This document shows positions 15,678 through 24,711 of a stretch of 63,632 nucleotides of DNA, piece by piece. Both the position numbers and the translations under genes were made by a program. The notes under the pieces are model-generated. The model was not told where the DNA came from and made no database searches. It saw nothing but the letters and a program-made list of their open reading frames with translations. Every line of letters starts with the position of its first letter. Positions within the stretch are counted from its first letter, which is position 1. This DNA comes from Cohnella lubricantis (GTDB taxonomy: Bacteria; Bacillota; Bacilli; Paenibacillales; Paenibacillaceae), in NCBI RefSeq assembly GCF_014212015.1, contig NZ_JACJVN010000014.1, positions 1 to 63,632 of the forward strand, written 5' to 3'.

Positions 15678-17009
15678 ATGGCAGATGCAACGATTGGGAA
15701 TTTGTATGAGCGAATCGCGGGCCGGGAAGAGCCGCTTGCCGTTATCGGACTAGGCTATGTAGGACTGCCGCTGGCCGTCGAGTTCTCGAAGCGCGCGAAT
15801 GTGATCGGATTCGATATTAACGCCGAGCGAATCGAGTATTACCGGCGCGGAACCGACGTTACGGGCGAGGTTGGCGACGACGCGATTCGCAGCTGCCCCG
15901 TTCGGTTCTCGTCGGAGGAATCGTCGCTGGTAGGCTGCCGTTTCTTTATCGTTACGGTTCCGACGCCGATCAAGAGCGGCAACGTGCCCGATCTGTCGTT
16001 CGTGGAGAACGCGTGCCGGATCGTGGGCAGGAAGCTGACCGGCGGCGCGCTCGTCGTATTCGAATCGACGGTTTATCCCGGCGTGACGGAGGAGATCTGC
16101 GTCCCGATTCTGGAGGCCGAATCGGGTCTTGCGTGCGGGACGGACTTCAAGGTCGGCTACTCGCCCGAGCGGATTAATCCGGGGGACAAGGAGCATCGGT
16201 TGGACAATACGGTGAAGATCGTGTCGGGCATGGACGAGCAGGCGTTGGATACGGTTGCGAAACTATACGAGTTGATCATTGAAGCGGGCGTACATCGTGC
16301 GGACAGCATTCGGGTGGCCGAAGCGGCGAAGGTCGTCGAGAATGCGCAGCGGGATGTGAACATCGCCTTCATGAACGAGCTTGCGATTCTGTTCCATCAG
16401 ATGGGCATCGAGACGAAGGCGGTGCTGGACGCCGCCGCCACGAAGTGGAACTTCCTTCCGTTCACGCCGGGATTGGTCGGCGGCCACTGCATCGGCATCG
16501 ACCCCTACTACTTGACGTACAAGGCGGCGGATGCGGGGTACCGGTCCCGGCTCATTCTGGCGGGCCGTCACATCAACGACGGCATGGGCGCTTACGTGGC
16601 TCGGAATATTATCAAGCTGCTCGTCAAGGCCAAGCTGAGTTCTTTCCAAGCCAGAGTCGGCATCCTGGGGCTGTCGTACAAAGAGAACAGCACGGACATT
16701 CGCAATACCAAGGTGACGGACATCATCCGCGAGCTTGGCGAATACGGCATCGTTCCTCTCGTGGCCGATCCGCTCGCCGACCGGGGAACTGCTTACGAAG
16801 AGTACGGCATCGAGCTGTCGGATCTGTCCGACATGACGGATCTGGATGTTGTCGTGCTTGCCGTTCCTCATCGCGAATTCACGCGGATGTCGGCGCGGGA
16901 CTTCGATCGGATGTTCGGCGCGAAGCCATCCAGACTGCTGGTCGATATCAAAGGCGTATATAATCGCAAGCAGTTCGAGAGCAACGGCTGCCATTACTGG
17001 AGTCTATAA
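15678..17009 (+). CDS. UDP-N-acetylhexosamine 6-dehydrogenase (TviB/WbpA type)
   Basis: 443 residues. Rossmann motif GLGYVGLPLA at 24-33, the nucleotide-sugar dehydrogenase signature, and catalytic Cys271 in GGHCIGIDPYYLTYKA. That last signature resembles the WbpA/WbpO/TviB branch, which oxidises UDP-GlcNAc (or UDP-ManNAc) to the uronic acid with 2 NAD+, rather than the UDP-glucose branch. In this operon it would supply an acidic amino-sugar donor for the glycosyltransferase encoded next. Substrate preference is inferred from the signature and needs enzymology. Confidence 0.85.
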   Translation: MADATIGNLYERIAGREEPLAVIGLGYVGLPLAVEFSKRANVIGFDINAERIEYYRRGTDVTGEVGDDAIRSCPVRFSSEESSLVGCRFFIVTVPTPIKSGNVPDLSFVENACRIVGRKLTGGALVVFESTVYPGVTEEICVPILEAESGLACGTDFKVGYSPERINPGDKEHRLDNTVKIVSGMDEQALDTVAKLYELIIEAGVHRADSIRVAEAAKVVENAQRDVNIAFMNELAILFHQMGIETKAVLDAAATKWNFLPFTPGLVGGHCIGIDPYYLTYKAADAGYRSRLILAGRHINDGMGAYVARNIIKLLVKAKLSSFQARVGILGLSYKENSTDIRNTKVTDIIRELGEYGIVPLVADPLADRGTAYEEYGIELSDLSDMTDLDVVVLAVPHREFTRMSARDFDRMFGAKPSRLLVDIKGVYNRKQFESNGCHYWSL

Positions 17010-17038
17010 GGAATGAAGTCCGGATTGGAGCTAGCAGG

Positions 17039-18913
17039 ATGAAGAAGAAGAGACCGACGCCCGTCTCGGAAGTGTTGACCGTTCCTCATGAGGATCGGCG
17101 CACCTTGTCCAACGTGCCGGATCCGGATCGCATCCGCGCTAAGGCTGACCGGCGAGGCTTCCGAGAAGGCAAGATAGCCGATTCACCGGCGGATGCGGCA
17201 TACGTAGAGAAGCTGCGTCAGCTTAGCACCCGCTACGTCGCGGAGTTCGATATTCGAGTCATACCCGCCAGAGGGCGGAAGCGCAAAGGGAAAGGGATCA
17301 AGGGGCGCACCGCTGACGTCTCGCCAACCGGCATGCTGGCATCGGTCGAGGCTGCCCCTTATGACTTGCAGGTAGGAGACGTCGTCCGGCTTCGCTTCCG
17401 TGTTCCGGGCGGCGCGATGCCGGAAGGATACGAAGCCGCGGTGGATACACAGGCGAGAGTTGTCCGCGAGTTCACGCGCGAGCGCGACGGCATAACGCAG
17501 CGGATGGTTGCCTTCGAATTCGCGAAGCCGCTCACGGACTATTTCCAGAGAAGAAGATGGGGCTTCTCCGTCTATATGGCGAGCGGCATGATGTTCGTCG
17601 CGGTCGCGTTCGTCATGCTGATGCGGGCAGAGAGCATTATTTTCTTCAAATATGATTATGTCCTCCATCTGTATAGTTTGATCGCCGCCGCCTTCTTGCT
17701 GTCCCGTTATTTGTTCGGCGCACTCTACCGGAACGTGCCGATCAATCCAAGTTATACGCCGGGCGTATCGATTATCATCCCGTGCTTCAACGAAGAGAAG
17801 TGGATTCACCGGACGATTCTCAGCTGCATCAATCAGGACTATCCGGTCGACAAGCTGGAGGTTATCGTCGTGGATGACCATTCGACGGACGCTTCCGCCA
17901 AGCGGATCCGGGAAGTGATCGAACGGGTGCATCAGGAAGCGGAACGCTTCACCACCCGCGACCGGCTGCAGATGTACGTGCTCGAGAAGAACGGAGGCAA
18001 GCGCGAAGCGCTGGTGCAAGGCGTCAAGATGGCGAAGCACGATCTGGTCGTGTTTGTCGATTCGGACAGCTTCCTGGAGCCGACGGCCATCCGGCATTTG
18101 GTACAGCCGTTCCAGGATCCGAGGATGGGCGGCGTGGCGGGCCGGACCGATGTGGAGAACAAATTCACGAACTCGATCACGAAGCTCCAGACGGTGCGCT
18201 ATTATATCGCGTTCCGGATTATGAAGGCGGCGGAATCGTGGTTCGACTGCGTCACCTGCTTGTCGGGACCGCTTGCGTGTTATCGCAAAAAGCTAATTTT
18301 AAAACATGCGGACGCCTGGCTCAACCAGAAATTCCTTGGCCAGCCGGCTACGTTCGGGGATGACCGCAGCATGACGAACTACATCCTGCGCACCCATCGG
18401 ACGGGTTATCAGGATTCGGCGATCTGCTCGACCATCGTTCCTTCGACGATGGGCGTCTTCTTGAAGCAGCAGATCCGGTGGAAGCGGTCGTGGCTGCGGG
18501 AGTCGCTGCGGGCGTGCACGTTCATCTGGCGTAAGGAGCCGTTCATGGCGCTGTTCTTCCTGATCGGGCTTATCGTGCCGATCGCTGCGCCTATTATCGT
18601 GTTGTACAACCTAGTCTATGTCCCGGCTGTCTATCGCTTGTTCCCGACGACGTTCTTGATGGGACTACTGCTCATGGCGCTGCTCATGAGTTTGGCGCAT
18701 CTGCTATTCCGTAGGAGCAAGCTGTGGATCTTCGGGTTAGTCTTCTGCGTGTTCTATGAATTCGTGCTGCTGTGGCAGATGCCGGTCGCCTGGGTGACGT
18801 TCTGGAAGTCTACCTGGGGAACGCGGGAGACGCCGCAGGATATCGAAGCGAGGCAACGAAGAGAGGCCCGCAAGCGGAGGAAGCAGAACGCGGATACCGG
18901 CTTGCCGACGTAG
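17039..18913 (+). CDS. PilZ-glycosyltransferase family 2 fusion (polysaccharide synthase)
   Basis: 624 residues, membrane protein. An N-terminal PilZ domain at about 70-170 has a basic RGRKRKGKG segment and DVSPTG at 93-98, matching the RxxxR and (D/N)xSxxG c-di-GMP signature. Two transmembrane helices follow (about 178-196 and 208-228), then a processive GT2 domain: IIPCFNEE at 246-253, VVDDHS at 278-282, DSD at 341-343, GDDR at 440-443 and QxxRW at 477-481. The C-terminus has several more membrane helices and a basic tail. The layout is that of hyaluronan- or cellulose-type synthases that polymerise and export a glycan, here with the c-di-GMP sensor fused in front. Confidence 0.88.
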   Translation: MKKKRPTPVSEVLTVPHEDRRTLSNVPDPDRIRAKADRRGFREGKIADSPADAAYVEKLRQLSTRYVAEFDIRVIPARGRKRKGKGIKGRTADVSPTGMLASVEAAPYDLQVGDVVRLRFRVPGGAMPEGYEAAVDTQARVVREFTRERDGITQRMVAFEFAKPLTDYFQRRRWGFSVYMASGMMFVAVAFVMLMRAESIIFFKYDYVLHLYSLIAAAFLLSRYLFGALYRNVPINPSYTPGVSIIIPCFNEEKWIHRTILSCINQDYPVDKLEVIVVDDHSTDASAKRIREVIERVHQEAERFTTRDRLQMYVLEKNGGKREALVQGVKMAKHDLVVFVDSDSFLEPTAIRHLVQPFQDPRMGGVAGRTDVENKFTNSITKLQTVRYYIAFRIMKAAESWFDCVTCLSGPLACYRKKLILKHADAWLNQKFLGQPATFGDDRSMTNYILRTHRTGYQDSAICSTIVPSTMGVFLKQQIRWKRSWLRESLRACTFIWRKEPFMALFFLIGLIVPIAAPIIVLYNLVYVPAVYRLFPTTFLMGLLLMALLMSLAHLLFRRSKLWIFGLVFCVFYEFVLLWQMPVAWVTFWKSTWGTRETPQDIEARQRREARKRRKQNADTGLPT

Positions 18914-18930
18914 AGAGGAGGGGGAGGAAG

Positions 18931-20724
18931 CTGCCCAAGCTCAAGCTAACGCCAAAGCCAAAGCCAACCCGGAACAAAGCACTTAACTATCGCTGGAAGA
19001 ATCGGATCAAGAGCATCAGAGCCGTTATTCAGCTCGCTCTAATCGCAGGCGTCGTCTATCTGCTCGTCAACGCATCTACGAATTTGCAGCATTACGTCGA
19101 GCCGGACCGTTCGCAATGGACGAGCGGACAGGGCTTCATCGCGCTGTCGTACTTTGGCGTCAGCCGCTCGGGCAGCTCCGGCCTGATCTCCCAGAGCGAG
19201 CTGGACGCGCAATTGAAGGCTTTGAAGAATCAAGGCTACGTCACCATCTCGCAGCAGGATGTGCTGGATTATTATACCAAGGGCAAGAAGCTTCCGGCCA
19301 AAGCGCTGTTCCTGGCCTTCGAGGACGGACGGAACGACTCCGGCCTGTTCGCCGAGTCTGCGCTGAAGAAGTACAATTTCAAGGCGACGATGCTGACGTA
19401 TGCCGATAAGATGGGGCACGGCCAGCGTAAATTCCTTCAGCCGGGCGATTTGAAGAAGATGATGGACAGCGGTTATTGGGAGCTGGGTAGCAACGGTTAC
19501 CGGCTCAGCTATATTAACGTGATCGGCAGCGAAGGAGCCTTCTTAGGCGCCAAGGACGAGAGCGAGCTGCGGGACAAGTCGAAGATCGCTCAATATAATC
19601 ACTATCTGATGGACTTCATCCGGGACAGCGACATGATTCCGGTAGAGAACCGGCAGCAGATGGAAGCCCGGATCAACGCCGATTACGAGAAGATGAAGGA
19701 AGTCTATTCGGACAAGTTCGGCTTCGTTCCGTCCGTTTATATGATCATGCACGCGAACGCGCTGAACCGCAGCATGAATCCTCTCGTCTCGCAGGCGAAT
19801 GAGGCGAACATCGAGAAGCTGTTCCGGCTGCACTTCAGTCGCGAAGGGGACGCGTTTAACGGACCGTCGGCCAACGTCTACGATCTTACTCGATTGCAGC
19901 CGCAGCCTTATTGGCAGACGAATCACCTCTTGATGAAAATCAAGAAGGACACAGGCCAGCCAATCCAGTTCGTGGCGGGCGATGAGAAGCGGGCCTCCCA
20001 GTGGGAGCTCGTCCGCGGCGCCGCGGAATTCTCGGGGAGCCGCATCGCGCTCACTTCGGAGCCGGGCGGTACCGGGATGCTTGTGCTTAAAGATAGCGAA
20101 CGCTATGCCGATATCGAGCTGAGCGCCGCCTTGAGCGGCAACGTCGTCGGCAGGCAATCGTTGTACGTCCGATATGACCGCGAGAGCGGCTCTTATCTTC
20201 GGATTACGCTCGACAACAATGAGGTGATCGTCGAACAGAAGAAGCCGGGCCAGGCGGCCAAGCGACTGCTCGCGAAGGAGCTGGGCGAGGTCGAGGGACC
20301 GACGTCCGGATTGAAGCTGAACAAGGCGGCGGTGTACTCCGGCGCGCAGCTCGCGCAAGCGGATCAGGCGGAGCAGTCGAAGTATCCGCTCCAGCTCCGG
20401 AATACAAGGCAACTCAGCATGGCCGTGGTTGGCGACAAGCTCTCGGTACGAGTAGACGGCACTGAGCTGCTGGCGGACCAAGCGATCGACGGCCAGATCG
20501 CCTCAGGCTTCGTGGCGCTGGAATCGGCTTACCACGAGCAAGGGGATAACGATGACATTTACGACGGTGTATTCGACAACTTGGAAGTCAGGGAAGCCTC
20601 GGACGATGCCGGCGAGGCGGGCAGTGTTCTCTACAGCAATCGCTTGTCCGGCGTGCGGCGAATCGCGGATACCGCATCGCACGTCTTTAATACAACTGTC
20701 GATTGGGTTATGGATACTTTCTGA
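18931..20724 (+). CDS. Membrane-anchored NodB-like protein with lectin-like domain
   Basis: 597 residues if started at CTG 18931. After the glycosyltransferase stop at 18913 there is no in-frame ATG, GTG or TTG before the membrane helix, but GAGGAGGGGGAGG lies just upstream of this CTG. A basic N-terminus and one transmembrane helix (31-48) place the rest outside. Residues about 65-360 resemble a NodB-fold deacetylase with altered motifs (LAFEDGRND at 128-136 instead of TFDDG, and no HSxxH), so it may bind rather than deacetylate the polymer. Residues about 385-575 look like a concanavalin/LamG-type jelly roll. Fourth gene of the exopolysaccharide operon. Confidence 0.75.
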   Translation: MPKLKLTPKPKPTRNKALNYRWKNRIKSIRAVIQLALIAGVVYLLVNASTNLQHYVEPDRSQWTSGQGFIALSYFGVSRSGSSGLISQSELDAQLKALKNQGYVTISQQDVLDYYTKGKKLPAKALFLAFEDGRNDSGLFAESALKKYNFKATMLTYADKMGHGQRKFLQPGDLKKMMDSGYWELGSNGYRLSYINVIGSEGAFLGAKDESELRDKSKIAQYNHYLMDFIRDSDMIPVENRQQMEARINADYEKMKEVYSDKFGFVPSVYMIMHANALNRSMNPLVSQANEANIEKLFRLHFSREGDAFNGPSANVYDLTRLQPQPYWQTNHLLMKIKKDTGQPIQFVAGDEKRASQWELVRGAAEFSGSRIALTSEPGGTGMLVLKDSERYADIELSAALSGNVVGRQSLYVRYDRESGSYLRITLDNNEVIVEQKKPGQAAKRLLAKELGEVEGPTSGLKLNKAAVYSGAQLAQADQAEQSKYPLQLRNTRQLSMAVVGDKLSVRVDGTELLADQAIDGQIASGFVALESAYHEQGDNDDIYDGVFDNLEVREASDDAGEAGSVLYSNRLSGVRRIADTASHVFNTTVDWVMDTF

Positions 20725-20751
20725 TCCGCAGTCAAGGAGGACGACACTAGA

Positions 20752-21876
20752 ATGTTGGCACCAAGATCGCTGCGCAAGCGGTCGTCACGCAAACAATCGG
20801 TTCTCAGAAGAGTTGCTATTCTCGCAAGCGTCCTCTGCTTGTTGGCGGCAGTCGGAGTTGCCTGGCTGTTGATCGATAACCATTCGCCCGATGCGAGTAA
20901 GAAGCCGCAGCGGGCCGAGTCGCCGCCGGAGCTGTCCGCATGGCTTGCCGACTGGGAGTGGGAGGCGGGACTGAGCGATCTCCGCACGGCGGCGGCCGGA
21001 ATGTCCGGATTGCAGGTATTCGCCGCCTACTTTGACAAAGAGGATCATCTGACCTTCACGACCGAATTCCAGGACGCGTACGGCCAGATTCGCGAAGCCG
21101 CTGAGACCGACGGCGTGGAGCATCTGAGCCTGACCGTCGTCAACGACATCCTGTATGAGGATGGCACAGAGAGTCAGAAGGACGCCGACCTTATCGGCAG
21201 GCTCACGGCGGATTCCGGCAGCCGCGGGCGTCATGTCGAGGAGATCGTGAACGCTCTTCGAAGCTATCCATTCGACGGTGTGGAGCTTGATTACGAGAAG
21301 ATTCCGTCCTCCGATTGGGACGGGATGAGCCTGCTGATATCGGAGCTGTACGAGAGACTGGCGCCCTTGGGCAAGTCGCTGCGAGTCGTTCTGGAGCCTG
21401 GAATTCCGTTCGACAAGGTGAAGCTTCCATCCGGACCGACCTATGTCGTGATGGCCTACAATCTGCATGGCGGCTTTAGCGGGCCGGGACCTAAGGCGGA
21501 TCTGTCCTTTATTCGCAAGCTTGGCGCGAAGATGGATTCGCTGCCGGGCGAGCCGTACTTGGCGCTGGCGGCAGGAGGCTTCGACTGGCTTGATTCTTCG
21601 GGCAAGGTAACGAGTCTAACAGAGCGGCAGGCCGAAGAGTTGGCCTCGCTCAGCGAAGCGTCTCCGGGTCGGGATTCGGAGAGCGGGAGCCTGCATTTTC
21701 GATACGAAGATGATGATGGCAATAAGCACACGGTCTGGTACGCGGATGAGGAGACCCTGGCCTTATGGGCGGAGACCGCACGGAGCATCGGATACTCCCA
21801 TGTGGCGATCTGGCGGCTGGGGGGGATCGGAGAAGAGTCGCTCGGTTGGATGAAGTCTGTCGGCGCATCCTCGTAG
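20752..21876 (+). CDS. GH18-type glycoside hydrolase, membrane anchored
   Basis: 374 residues. Basic N-terminus and a signal anchor at about 20-41, then a TIM-barrel GH18 domain with the motif DGVELDYE at 175-182; Glu182 would be the catalytic acid and the preceding Asp residues support substrate-assisted catalysis on N-acetyl sugars. YVVMAYNLHG is the usual later barrel strand. AAGGAGG precedes ATG 20752 by 7 nt. Last gene of the exopolysaccharide operon, 27 bp after the previous stop. A hydrolase that trims or releases the polymer is common in synthase-dependent systems. GH18 specificity fits an N-acetylhexosamine-containing glycan. Confidence 0.82.
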   Translation: MLAPRSLRKRSSRKQSVLRRVAILASVLCLLAAVGVAWLLIDNHSPDASKKPQRAESPPELSAWLADWEWEAGLSDLRTAAAGMSGLQVFAAYFDKEDHLTFTTEFQDAYGQIREAAETDGVEHLSLTVVNDILYEDGTESQKDADLIGRLTADSGSRGRHVEEIVNALRSYPFDGVELDYEKIPSSDWDGMSLLISELYERLAPLGKSLRVVLEPGIPFDKVKLPSGPTYVVMAYNLHGGFSGPGPKADLSFIRKLGAKMDSLPGEPYLALAAGGFDWLDSSGKVTSLTERQAEELASLSEASPGRDSESGSLHFRYEDDDGNKHTVWYADEETLALWAETARSIGYSHVAIWRLGGIGEESLGWMKSVGASS

Positions 21877-21880
21877 TTAA

Positions 21881-21925
21881 GAAGCCTCCTCGGTCCATAC
21901 GGCCGGAGAGGCTTCAACTCTTTTC
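21881..21925. terminator. Terminator ending the exopolysaccharide operon
   Basis: GAAGCCTC pairs with GAGGCTTC, followed by AACTCTTTT. It lies between convergent genes and can stop both. Confidence 0.7.
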
Positions 21926-21941
21926 TACGCGCAGGTCGGGG

Positions 21942-22124
21942 TTAAGGTCTAATATCGCACTTGTTCTGGATGAACGAGATTTGGTTCTCCAGCCGGTTGA
22001 TCATCTCCTGCGTGTCGGGGCTCTCCGACCCGCGGCCGCGAAGCTCGGCGAGCTCCTGCTTAAGCTGATGAAGATCATCGCCCGCTTGGGCGCAATTGTA
22101 GTCGCTCTCCAGTTGATTGAGCAT
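21942..22124 (-). CDS. Small coiled-coil protein of unknown function
   Basis: 60 residues, predicted mostly helical (QLKQELAELRGRG, then MINRLENQISFIQNK), with two Cys (11 and 56). A strong site GGAGG lies 8 nt before ATG 22124, and it sits alone between a convergent operon and a divergent membrane gene, which argues for a real gene. I do not recognise the family. Confidence 0.6.
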   Translation of the reverse strand: MLNQLESDYNCAQAGDDLHQLKQELAELRGRGSESPDTQEMINRLENQISFIQNKCDIRP

Positions 22125-22265
22125 GACGGGTCCTCCGTTCGAATGCTTAATGGGCCTGCTGCGTTATTATGGATGGACGGGCGGGTATTATTCGCTTAGA
22201 TGCAGGATATATATGGGATAACAGACATCGGTGTGGTAGAATTGCACTAATAATCGGACGAGGTG

Positions 22266-23018
22266 ATGGGATTGATAGGCCGCAGCGGCAACCCGACTTT
22301 GAAGGAAGATACATTTAAGAATACGGGGACTTGGGCTGGTTCGAGTCCGAATGTCATGACGATCGACGGCACGGTGAACAAATCGTTCATTATGCTGGCC
22401 CTGCTCATGGGCGGCGCGCTTGTCAGCTGGTCGAGATTTAACGCCGGCGACAATGTGACACCTTACGTTATTTTCAGTGTGATCGCGGGCTTCGTGCTGT
22501 CGTTGATCATTAGCTTCAGGCCGACATCAGCGCCTTATCTGGCGCCGATCTATGCGGTTCTGGAGGGCGTCTTCCTCGGAGCGCTCTCGGCGATGTTCGA
22601 GAGTCTGTACAATGGAATAACCATGCAGGCCGCGCTGCTGACGGCAGGGGTATTCCTCGCCATGCTGCTCGCCTATAAGACCCGAGTGATCCGGGCGACG
22701 AACAAATTCAAGCTTATCGTCTTCTCCGCGACGCTGGGCATCGCGCTTGTGTACCTGATCAACTTCGTGCTGAGCTTCTTCGGCCTCCAAGTGCCTTACT
22801 TGAACAGCAACGGCTGGCTTGGCATCGGCATCTCGCTGGTAATTGTCGGCGTAGCCGCGTTGAACCTGGTGCTCGACTTCGACTTCATCGAGGAAGGCTC
22901 GCGGCAGGGAGCGCCGAAGTACATGGAGTGGTACGGGGCGTTCGGCTTGCTCGTCACGCTCGTATGGCTGTACGTGGAGATGCTTCGCCTGCTGGCGAAG
23001 ATCTTCAGCCGGGATTAG
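22266..23018 (+). CDS. Bax inhibitor-1/YccA family membrane protein
   Basis: About 250 residues with seven predicted transmembrane helices, the BI-1 (YccA/YetJ) layout; the bacterial homologue YetJ is a pH-sensitive calcium leak channel. An Asp-containing C-terminal region (LVLDFDFIEEG) matches the family's pH-sensing aspartates. The start is uncertain: GACGAGG lies very close to ATG 22266, and TTG 22272 is better spaced. Single gene with its own terminator. Confidence 0.8.
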   Translation: MGLIGRSGNPTLKEDTFKNTGTWAGSSPNVMTIDGTVNKSFIMLALLMGGALVSWSRFNAGDNVTPYVIFSVIAGFVLSLIISFRPTSAPYLAPIYAVLEGVFLGALSAMFESLYNGITMQAALLTAGVFLAMLLAYKTRVIRATNKFKLIVFSATLGIALVYLINFVLSFFGLQVPYLNSNGWLGIGISLVIVGVAALNLVLDFDFIEEGSRQGAPKYMEWYGAFGLLVTLVWLYVEMLRLLAKIFSRD

Positions 23019-23047
23019 GCGGGATCGGCAAGACAGAAGAGCGCGGG

Positions 23048-23081
23048 AAGCGGGGCCCTTGGGTTTAGGGGCTCCGCTTTT
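23048..23081 (+). terminator. Terminator after BI-1 gene
   Basis: AAGCGGGGCCC pairs with GGGGCTCCGCTT, followed by TTTG. Confidence 0.65.
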
Positions 23082-23186
23082 GATGCGTGGGGACATCCGA
23101 TTACACTGGCGGCATTCGCTTGTTTATTTGGGGGAACTCTGGGACAATAAGAGCAGGTGTACTTCTGGGAAATGAGGATGGATGGC

Positions 23187-24266
23187 ATGAACAAGGAATC
23201 CATATACGGATTAACAATAGATCGATTGGCCGAGTGGTTGGAAAATAACGGGGAGAAGCGGTCGCGCGCGCTGCCCGTATGGGAGAACCTGTACCGCAAG
23301 CGGGTCACCGACTTCGCCGCGATGGCGGATGTGAACGAGGCTTGCCGCGAGCTGCTGGCGGAGCGGTTCGTTCTCTCGACGATGGAGGAGCATACGAAGC
23401 AAGAGTCCGCCGACGGCACCGTGAAGTTCCTGTTCCGGCTGCAGGACGGCAACCTGATCGAGACGGTGCTCATGCGCCACAAGTTCGGTCTGTCCGTCTG
23501 CGTGACGACGCAGGTCGGCTGCAACATCGGCTGCAGCTTCTGCGCGAGCGGGCTGCTGGCGAAGAGCCGGGATCTGTCTGCCGGCGAGATCGTCGAGCAG
23601 ATCATGAAGGTTCAACTGCACCTCGACGGCGAAGGCCGCGGGGAGAAGGTCAGCCATATCGTCGTGATGGGCATCGGCGAGCCGTTTGACAACTATGACA
23701 ATATGGCGGACTTCATCCGCATCGTGAAGGATCACAAGGGGCTGGCGATCGGGCCGCGGCACATTACCGTCTCCACGAGCGGCCTCGCGGGCAAGATCCG
23801 CGAATTCGCCGACAGCGATCTGCAGACGAATCTGGCGATCTCGCTGCATGCGCCGAACAACGAGCTGCGGACGCGCATCATGAAGATCAATCGCGCCATT
23901 CCGATCGAGAAGCTGTTGGAGGCCATCGACTACTATCTGGAGCGGACCAACCGCCGCCTCACGCTGGAGTACATTCTGCTCAAGGACGTGAACGACCAAG
24001 TGGAGCATGCGCAGGAGCTGGCCGAGCTGATCGGCGAGACGCGCAAGCCGCTCGTGAATGTGAATCTCATCCCGTACAATCCGGTGGATGAGCACAGCCA
24101 GTATCAGCGCAGCGAGCAGGAGTCCATCCGCGCGTTCTATGACGCGCTCAAGAAGCGCGGCGTCAGCGTCAGCGTCCGGCTGGAGCATGGAACGGACATC
24201 GACGCTGCGTGCGGCCAGCTGCGGAGCAAGCAGATTCGGCGCGAGAAGGTCGCTTCGGGCGGCTGA
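23187..24266 (+). CDS. RlmN-family 23S rRNA (adenine-C2)-methyltransferase
   Basis: 359 residues, radical SAM enzyme. The 4Fe-4S motif is C112xxxC116xxC119; the second catalytic Cys is C342 in [18 protein letters not shown] and the HITVSTSG and [10 protein letters not shown] segments are typical. RlmN methylates A2503 of 23S rRNA and A37 of some tRNAs at C2. The sequence after the cluster ([15 protein letters not shown]) differs from the usual STLGG form. It stands alone, away from a rsmB/prpC neighbourhood, so it may be a second RlmN-like paralogue; a Cfr-like C8 activity cannot be excluded. ATG 23187 fits GAGG 9 nt upstream. Confidence 0.82.
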   Translation: MNKESIYGLTIDRLAEWLENNGEKRSRALPVWENLYRKRVTDFAAMADVNEACRELLAERFVLSTMEEHTKQESADGTVKFLFRLQDGNLIETVLMRHKFGLSVCVTTQVGCNIGCSFCASGLLAKSRDLSAGEIVEQIMKVQLHLDGEGRGEKVSHIVVMGIGEPFDNYDNMADFIRIVKDHKGLAIGPRHITVSTSGLAGKIREFADSDLQTNLAISLHAPNNELRTRIMKINRAIPIEKLLEAIDYYLERTNRRLTLEYILLKDVNDQVEHAQELAELIGETRKPLVNVNLIPYNPVDEHSQYQRSEQESIRAFYDALKKRGVSVSVRLEHGTDIDAACGQLRSKQIRREKVASGG

Positions 24267-24281
24267 GCGGACTAAGCAATG

Positions 24282-24320
24282 AAGGCGGTGCAGGGGAATG
24301 AATCCCCCGCACCGCCTTTT
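24282..24320 (+). terminator. Terminator after rlmN-like gene
   Basis: AAGGCGGTGC...GGGG pairs with CCCC...GCACCGCCTT, followed by TTGATT. Confidence 0.85.
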
Positions 24321-24368
24321 GATTGAGCTGGGCGCTGCATCGATCATCCGCGTGCCTCGACCACGCGC

Positions 24369-24561
24369 AGCTGAATAATGGAGAAAATCTCCGTTATTCA
24401 GCTGACTTGAGCCGTCGATTGGATCATAACGGAAGCACGGTACGTTATTCCCGCTATTTTGATGATGTCGACGCGAGATTCGCGCGAATAACGGAACGCG
24501 GTTCTGTTATAAGCACAGACGAGCTCGTTCAAACCGAAATTACGGAACCGCGTTCCGTTAT
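24369..24561. repeat. GGAAC/GTTCC palindrome cassette, locus 2 (four units)
   Basis: Palindromes centred at 24386, 24437, 24499 and 24550 (spacings 51, 62, 51). The first is a variant with a longer stem (AGCTGAATAATGGAGA). The cassette lies between the rlmN-like gene and the convergent AbrB-family gene. In the rest of this 445-bp gap (24562-24711) there is only a 16-bp direct repeat CTCAGCCTCGGCGCAG at 24608 and 24645, and no gene. Confidence 0.82.
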
Positions 24562-24711
24562 GCATCGGGCTAGTGCCGCAGCTACTTCTGCAGATGGCGG
24601 CATTCGTCTCAGCCTCGGCGCAGTCTGCCTTTGCCGCCTTGCATCTCAGCCTCGGCGCAGCGGCCTCAAGCCGCGACCTTACACCTCGGCCGCAGTCTCG
24701 ACACCGCCGGC

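Noticed and set aside
18772-18930. Upstream extension of the NodB-like protein into the synthase gene
   Set aside because: It would overlap 142 bp of synthase coding sequence, has no ribosome binding site at 18772, and the strong site lies just before CTG 18931.
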